Assembly (NCBI GenBank): GCA_033239125.1 | Contig: BSWB01000002.1 | Span: 153,994,409-154,058,408 of the forward strand | Direction: 5' to 3' | Source: Fagopyrum homotropicum | Lineage: Eukaryota; Streptophyta; Magnoliopsida; Caryophyllales; Polygonaceae | DNA length: 64,000 nucleotides | Shown here: one piece after another, positions 59,870 to 64,000 of the stretch | Numbering within the stretch: the stretch's first letter is position 1 | Layout of the letters: the number at the start of each line of letters is the position of its first letter | Made by a program: the position numbers and the translations under genes | Notes under the pieces: generated by a model | Databases searched by the model: none | What the model was told of the DNA's origin: nothing | The model's input: the letters and a program-made list of their open reading frames with translations, nothing else

Positions 59870-60528
59870 ATCATTTTTTATTCCTTCTCCACGTTTATCT
59901 TTGCTTTCATTTTCCACTTTGAGGGCAAAGTGTGCTTCAAGTATGGGGTAGGAAATATCTTTGCATGTATAGTTTGTTTGAGTATTTTGAGTATGTTTGC
60001 TTTGAGTTGTAGTTTGAAATTCAGTTCGAAATTCAAAAAAAAAAAGAAGAAAAAGCCATAGAAAATGAAAAAAGGCATGAAAATCCTTGGATAAACCGAA
60101 AATCCAAAAGGGCGGTTTAGGCAAAATGAAGGTAGTCCGACCAACCTTAGGTTGGAGCAAAATTGGACTTGAGGGATGTGAGTTCCATGTGAGATCATCA
60201 AAGAAAAGAAGAAGAGTGGCAAGTTGAAAACCCGAAAGGGCACCTTGGCAAAATGAGCGACACCGAGTGTAGGTTCCCTTTCTGACGTTTGGCGGCATAA
60301 GAAGGGGAGTCATAAGGAGGTTGTCCGGGTAGGTCACTCTTGGAGCAATAAGGATGGTAGTTTTCTCACATTTTTCTCACATTTTTTCTCTTTCTCCTTC
60401 TTTCTTTCTGTTTTTTTTCTTTTCCATTGTCTATGCCTCTTACCCATGCTTCCTGAGGACTTTGAGTCAAAAAACTGATGTCATGTGTTTTACTCGGGAC
60501 GAGTAAATGGTCTAAGTATGGGGGAGTT
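59870..60528 (+). mobile_element. 3' untranslated region and polypurine tract
   Basis: Non-coding region before the 3' LTR. It includes TTTTACTCGGGACGAGTAAA near 60488 and a purine-rich AAGTATGGGGGAG at 60514-60526, two bases before the LTR start. These are the expected pre-LTR features for plus-strand priming in Athila/Tat elements. Confidence 0.75.
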
Positions 60529-62036
60529 TGATAGGTGATGAAATCACTATCATCTAGGTTAGTTTTTAGAGTCTTTTTATCACATTAGTGTCGGTTTATA
60601 CTACTAACTCCTTGATCCAGAAGAAGAAGGCTAAAAGAAGATAAAAGAGGAGTTTTAGCACTTGGGAGTTGAAGACCATTCACGAAGCAAAGCTTATGTT
60701 GCCTCACCGCCCCCACTGAGCAGTGTCACCGCCCCTGCGGGTGACACCACACTCCGGAGCGCAGCCTGCGCCTTCACCAGCGCCAGGAACGAAGACTGTC
60801 GCCACCCCAACGCCACTCCTTGGTGCCCCTGTGGTGACTTATCCTGAAGAAGCCAAGACCGGCGCCCCTGCGCCTCTACCTGCGTCTCACCTTACGGAGC
60901 TGTGAAGCTGAAGAGTCAGTGTCACCGCCCCTGCGTTGACACTGAGCCGCCTCTGCGGCTCGGCATCTGAAGCAATAGAAAGTTGAAGAGTCCGACGTTT
61001 GAAGATTATTAATGATCCGCCCCTGCAGAACTGCCAGGCTGCCTCTGCGGCCACGAAGAAGATCAAATGTTTTCGCCTGAACCGCCCCTGCGGATCAGAA
61101 GGCCGCCCCTACGGTTCAACGACAAAGACTTTACTCCGGCTGTTTACACCACCTTTATGGCATTAAAGGTGACTGTTTTGGCCGGCCATTTACTCCCATT
61201 TAGTGCCATTTGTGGTATAAATAGACCCTTGACTGATCTCTAGGATCCATCATCATTTCCCACTTGTATACTCTCTTGCTTCCTTTGTAATGAGCTTCTA
61301 AGTTCCTTGCTACATTGGGTTGGTTTAAAGCTGCATTATTACTTTGGTTGTTAGTTCCTTTTTAATATAAGTTTTATTCAGTAATGTTTTCTGTTTCTTG
61401 AGCTTCATTTATCTAAATTTCATGTTTTCATTATCACTTAAGATTGATCACCTTAGGTTCTAAGTGCATGCAAATAACTAGGATTAATAGATTCCGGGTT
61501 CGGGTCTTTAGTCTAGTAGTAACCTCTAAGTAATAACGGGTTGTAATTGCTTCAAGGAAAAGACACACAAATATAAAGATTAGTTTAACGGTTTTAATCT
61601 TCTCTTTATATCCCTCAGTCTTAATTTGTTTGAAAGCTAACTTGTGACTTGTTCTTGTAGGTTTACGGAACACTAACTTGTTAAGTTGTGTTGATGCCGG
61701 TTGGCTCAACACATACATATGATCAAGACGGGAACATTACTTGAAAACTTGTAAAAAGGAACTCACCAAAGTAGTAACCGCATGCTAAGAATCAACCTAG
61801 TGTAGATTCACTCATCATCGTCATATCAATCTCATTTACTTGCTTTTTAGTTTTGTGTGCATCAATTCATCCAACCCCCCCTTGTTACCTTGTTCTATAA
61901 TCAATAATTTAATTTAATAAAAATATCATAAACTCTCTTGGGTTCGACCCTTACTTAATCGATATACTTGTTTTAGTGTTGAGTTCGGAAATTAATTTGA
62001 AAGGATATAAACGAGCTAAGGAAATATCCTCGTTCA
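60529..62036 (+). repeat. 3' LTR of the Athila-type element
   Basis: It starts TGATAGGTGATGAAATCACT and ends ...CCTCGTTCA. The 1508-bp length matches the solo LTR at 62246-63763. A TATA-like GTGGTATAAATAGACCC lies near 61211-61227. The C/G-rich zone 60700-61130 holds the hairpin family, with the best stems at 60723-60747 (GTGTCACC / GGTGACAC) and 60944-60961 (GAGCCGC-CTCT-GCGGCTC). Confidence 0.88.
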
Positions 62037-62245
62037 GTGATCTAGCGGGATTAGAGTGTGGTTTGATGATGAGTTAAGTATCGAGTTATGAGAAGGGCTA
62101 GGACACAGTTTCCTTGTTGATGTGGACTAGTAGTGACATCTTTGCCTTGACTTATATTAGGCGTTTGAGGATTTGAGTACATATCAGATTTGTGTGTAGT
62201 TGAGTGTAGTTTGTTTCAAGTAAGTCCTTGGGACTTACTTAGCTA
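62037..62245. other. spacer between the two LTR copies
   Basis: About 200 bp of non-coding sequence of unknown origin. It ends in AGCTA (62241-62245), the target duplication of the solo LTR. Confidence 0.5.
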
Positions 62246-63763
62246 TGATAGGTGATGGAATTACTATCATTTAGGGTTGTTTTTAGAGTCTTTTTATTGC
62301 ATTAGTGTCGGTTTATGCTACTAACTCCTTGGTCCAGAAGAAGAAGATCAAAAGAAGCTAAGGAAGGAGTTATAAGCACTTAGGAGTAAAGATCGATCAA
62401 GAAGAAAAGTTTTTGTTGCTCCACCGCCCCCGCGGGCCCTTGCAGCCACCCCAGCGGGTGACACTTCCCACTGAAGCGCTCCCAGCACCTTCACCAGCGC
62501 CGGCCAAGATGCCGATCACCGCCCCTGCGCCACCCATCGGCGCCCCTGCGGTGACTTGTCCGGACAAGACGAAGACCAGCTCCCCTGCGCCTCCCACTGC
62601 GCCCTGCCTACGCCTCGCCTTGGGAGCTGGAAGGCGAAGAGTCTGTGTCACCGCCCCTGCGTTGGCCTTAAGGCACCCCTGCGCCTTGACATTAGAAACG
62701 TCAAGAAGGCGAAAGGTCAGACATTGAAGAGCATTAAAGATCCGCCCCAGCGGAATTGTGTAGCCGTCCCAACGGTTATGAAGAAGATCAACCGATTCTG
62801 CCTAAACCGCCCATGCGGGTCTTGAAGGCCGCCCCTGCGGTGTAACGCCAGAAGCTTTACTCCGGCTGTTTACACCACCTTTATGGCATTAAAGGTGGCT
62901 GTTTTAGGCCGGCTATTTACTCCTAATTTAGTGTCTTTTGTAGTATAAATAGTCCATGACTGATTGCTAGAATTATCCATGCTTTTCCTCACAAAATCCA
63001 TTTTTAGACTTGAGTTTTCCATTGTAATGAGTTGCTAACTCCATTGCTACATTGTGTTGGTTTGAAGCTGCTTTGTTACTTTGGTTGTAAGTCCTTTTAA
63101 TATAAGTTTTTATTCAGTAATGCTTTGTGTTTCCTTGATCTCTATTGTTTAATTGCATGTTAACTATTACTTGAGATTGATCACCTTAGGTTCTAAAGTG
63201 CATGTAACCAACTAGGATTAATAGGTTCCGGGTTCGGGTCTTTAATCTAGTAGCAACTTTAAGTAATAACGGGTTGTAATTACTTAAAGAAAAGGAACAC
63301 AAATATAAAGATAAGTTTAACGGTTTTAGTCTTCACTTTATATCCCTTAGTCTTTGTTTGAATGCTAACTTATTATTTGTTCTTGTAGGTTTACGGAACA
63401 ATAATAGGTTAAGTTGTGTTGATGCCGGTTGGCTTAACACATATGTACGATCGAGACGGGAGATTACTTAAAAACTTGTAAAAGGAATACACCAAAGTAG
63501 AAATTGCATGCTTAGAATCAACCTAGTGCAGATTCACCCATTATTGTCTTACTTGTCGTATTCATAGTTTTCATAAGTTTTTGTGCATCAATTCAACCAA
63601 ACCCCCCCCCTTTGTGTCACTTGTCATTATAATCGATAATTGCATCTAAAATACCTTAACTCTCATGGGTTCGACCCTTACTTAATCACTATACTTGTTC
63701 TTAGTGCTAAGTTGGGATTTACTTTTGATTTGGTATAGACGACCATAGAAATACCTTCGGTCA
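62246..63763 (+). mobile_element. solo LTR of the same Athila family, TSD AGCTA
   Basis: It starts TGATAGGTGATGGAATTACT and ends ...TTCGGTCA, with the perfect 5-bp duplication AGCTA at 62241-62245 and 63764-63768. It aligns along its whole length with 60529-62036 but is clearly more diverged. A TATA-like TAGTATAAATAGTCC lies near 62940-62954. It carries its own hairpin-rich zone (62420-62850). No internal domain follows, so it is a solo LTR from recombination between LTRs of an older insertion. Confidence 0.92.
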
Positions 63764-63768
63764 AGCTA

Positions 63769-64000
63769 CTATGTTGTTTTGGTGAATGCTTGAGTGGTGT
63801 GTGCTTATGTGTTGTAGCATGTTGTTTAATTGTATTTACCGACTTATTACTGGCCCACGGGTAACGAGCGGTGGTCACTTGCTCAGTTCTCTCGAGGGAG
63901 TCTGAGTGGTGTTTCCCCAAAATCGTTTCCAACATGGGATCGGGCTTCTCCTTCTCCGAAGTGCTTCCACCATTAGATGTTTGCCCCTGGCTTTTCAAAG
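63769..64000. other. sequence after the solo LTR
   Basis: No gene is recognised in these last bases; open frames here lack motifs. Confidence 0.4.

Larger units (their letters stand above)
51774..62036 (+). mobile_element. decayed Athila-type Ty3/gypsy retrotransposon
   Basis: Order: truncated 5' LTR (51774-52845), gag remnant, protease, reverse transcriptase, RNase H, integrase, post-integrase Athila ORF, polypurine tract (near 60515-60527), 3' LTR (60529-62036). The integrase-last order and the extra ORF after pol define the Athila lineage of Ty3/gypsy. The flanks are GTGCA (51769-51773) and GTGAT (62037-62041), not a clean duplication. The primer-binding site and the gag N-terminus are gone, and frameshifts and stops occur throughout, so it is not autonomous. 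Domain-level entries follow. Confidence 0.88.

Noticed and set aside
51769..62041. Target duplication for the large Athila-type element
   Set aside because: Flanks are GTGCA and GTGAT; three matching bases of five are not enough to claim a duplication.
51900..62850. CRISPR-like array from the recurring CGCCCCTGCGG motif
   Set aside because: Spacing is irregular, copies vary, the host is a plant nucleus, and the units are hairpins spread through LTRs and coding linkers.

Overview
This window is nuclear DNA of a flowering plant, most likely a eudicot. The evidence is intron-bearing genes with GT-AG junctions, plant-specific proteins (a COBRA-like wall protein, a plastid ribosomal protein S21, a plant mTERF) and AT-rich intergenic DNA full of plant transposon remnants (Athila-type Ty3/gypsy, solo LTRs, hAT-like elements, a SINE, LINE scraps). 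There are no operons, and none of the elements looks capable of autonomous movement. I cannot name the species.

Layout. 1-6.9 kb: no gene; a TIR element rich in GC palindromes and a complete non-autonomous hAT element with an 8-bp target duplication. 6.9-19.3 kb: the gene core, a divergent pair sharing a 383-bp promoter. A KLHDC4-like kelch protein lies on the minus strand (20 coding exons, 660 aa) and TELO2/Tel2 on the plus strand (13 coding exons, 993 aa). 19.3-24.3 kb: repeats and the probable 5' leader of the next gene. 24.3-27 kb: a single-exon mTERF gene followed by a broken 1.1-kb copy of TELO2. 28-30.2 kb: a COBRA-like GPI-anchored protein on the minus strand. 31.9-34.5 kb: remnants of two unrelated genes (NTF2/G3BP-like and a probable plant TAF1C-like protein) side by side on the minus strand. 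35.6-36.7 kb: two MITE copies and a LINE RNase H fragment. 36.9-38.6 kb: chloroplast ribosomal protein S21, with a SINE just downstream that keeps an 18-bp target duplication.

From 39 kb to the end the window is nested repeats. It holds an hAT-like element, a tandem repeat of about 725 bp interrupted by LINE debris and a solo LTR with near-perfect target duplication, a captured exon of the proteasome lid subunit RPN6, a minus-strand gypsy LTR, a decayed 10.3-kb Athila-type retrotransposon (51774-62036) and a second solo LTR (62246-63763) with a perfect AGCTA duplication.

The most unusual signal is a family of small GC-rich hairpins. Stems of 5-10 bp close a four-base loop (CCCT/CCCC, or AAGG/GGGG/TGGG in the other orientation) around a CCGC...GCGG core. 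They occur many times in the Athila LTRs, in the linkers between its protein domains, and in reverse orientation in a different solo LTR at 45.6-47.3 kb. The outer stem bases differ from copy to copy yet stay complementary, including G-T wobbles. The intact genes are unrelated housekeeping functions (PIKK chaperoning, organelle RNA or transcription, plastid translation, cell-wall patterning) with no shared pathway.
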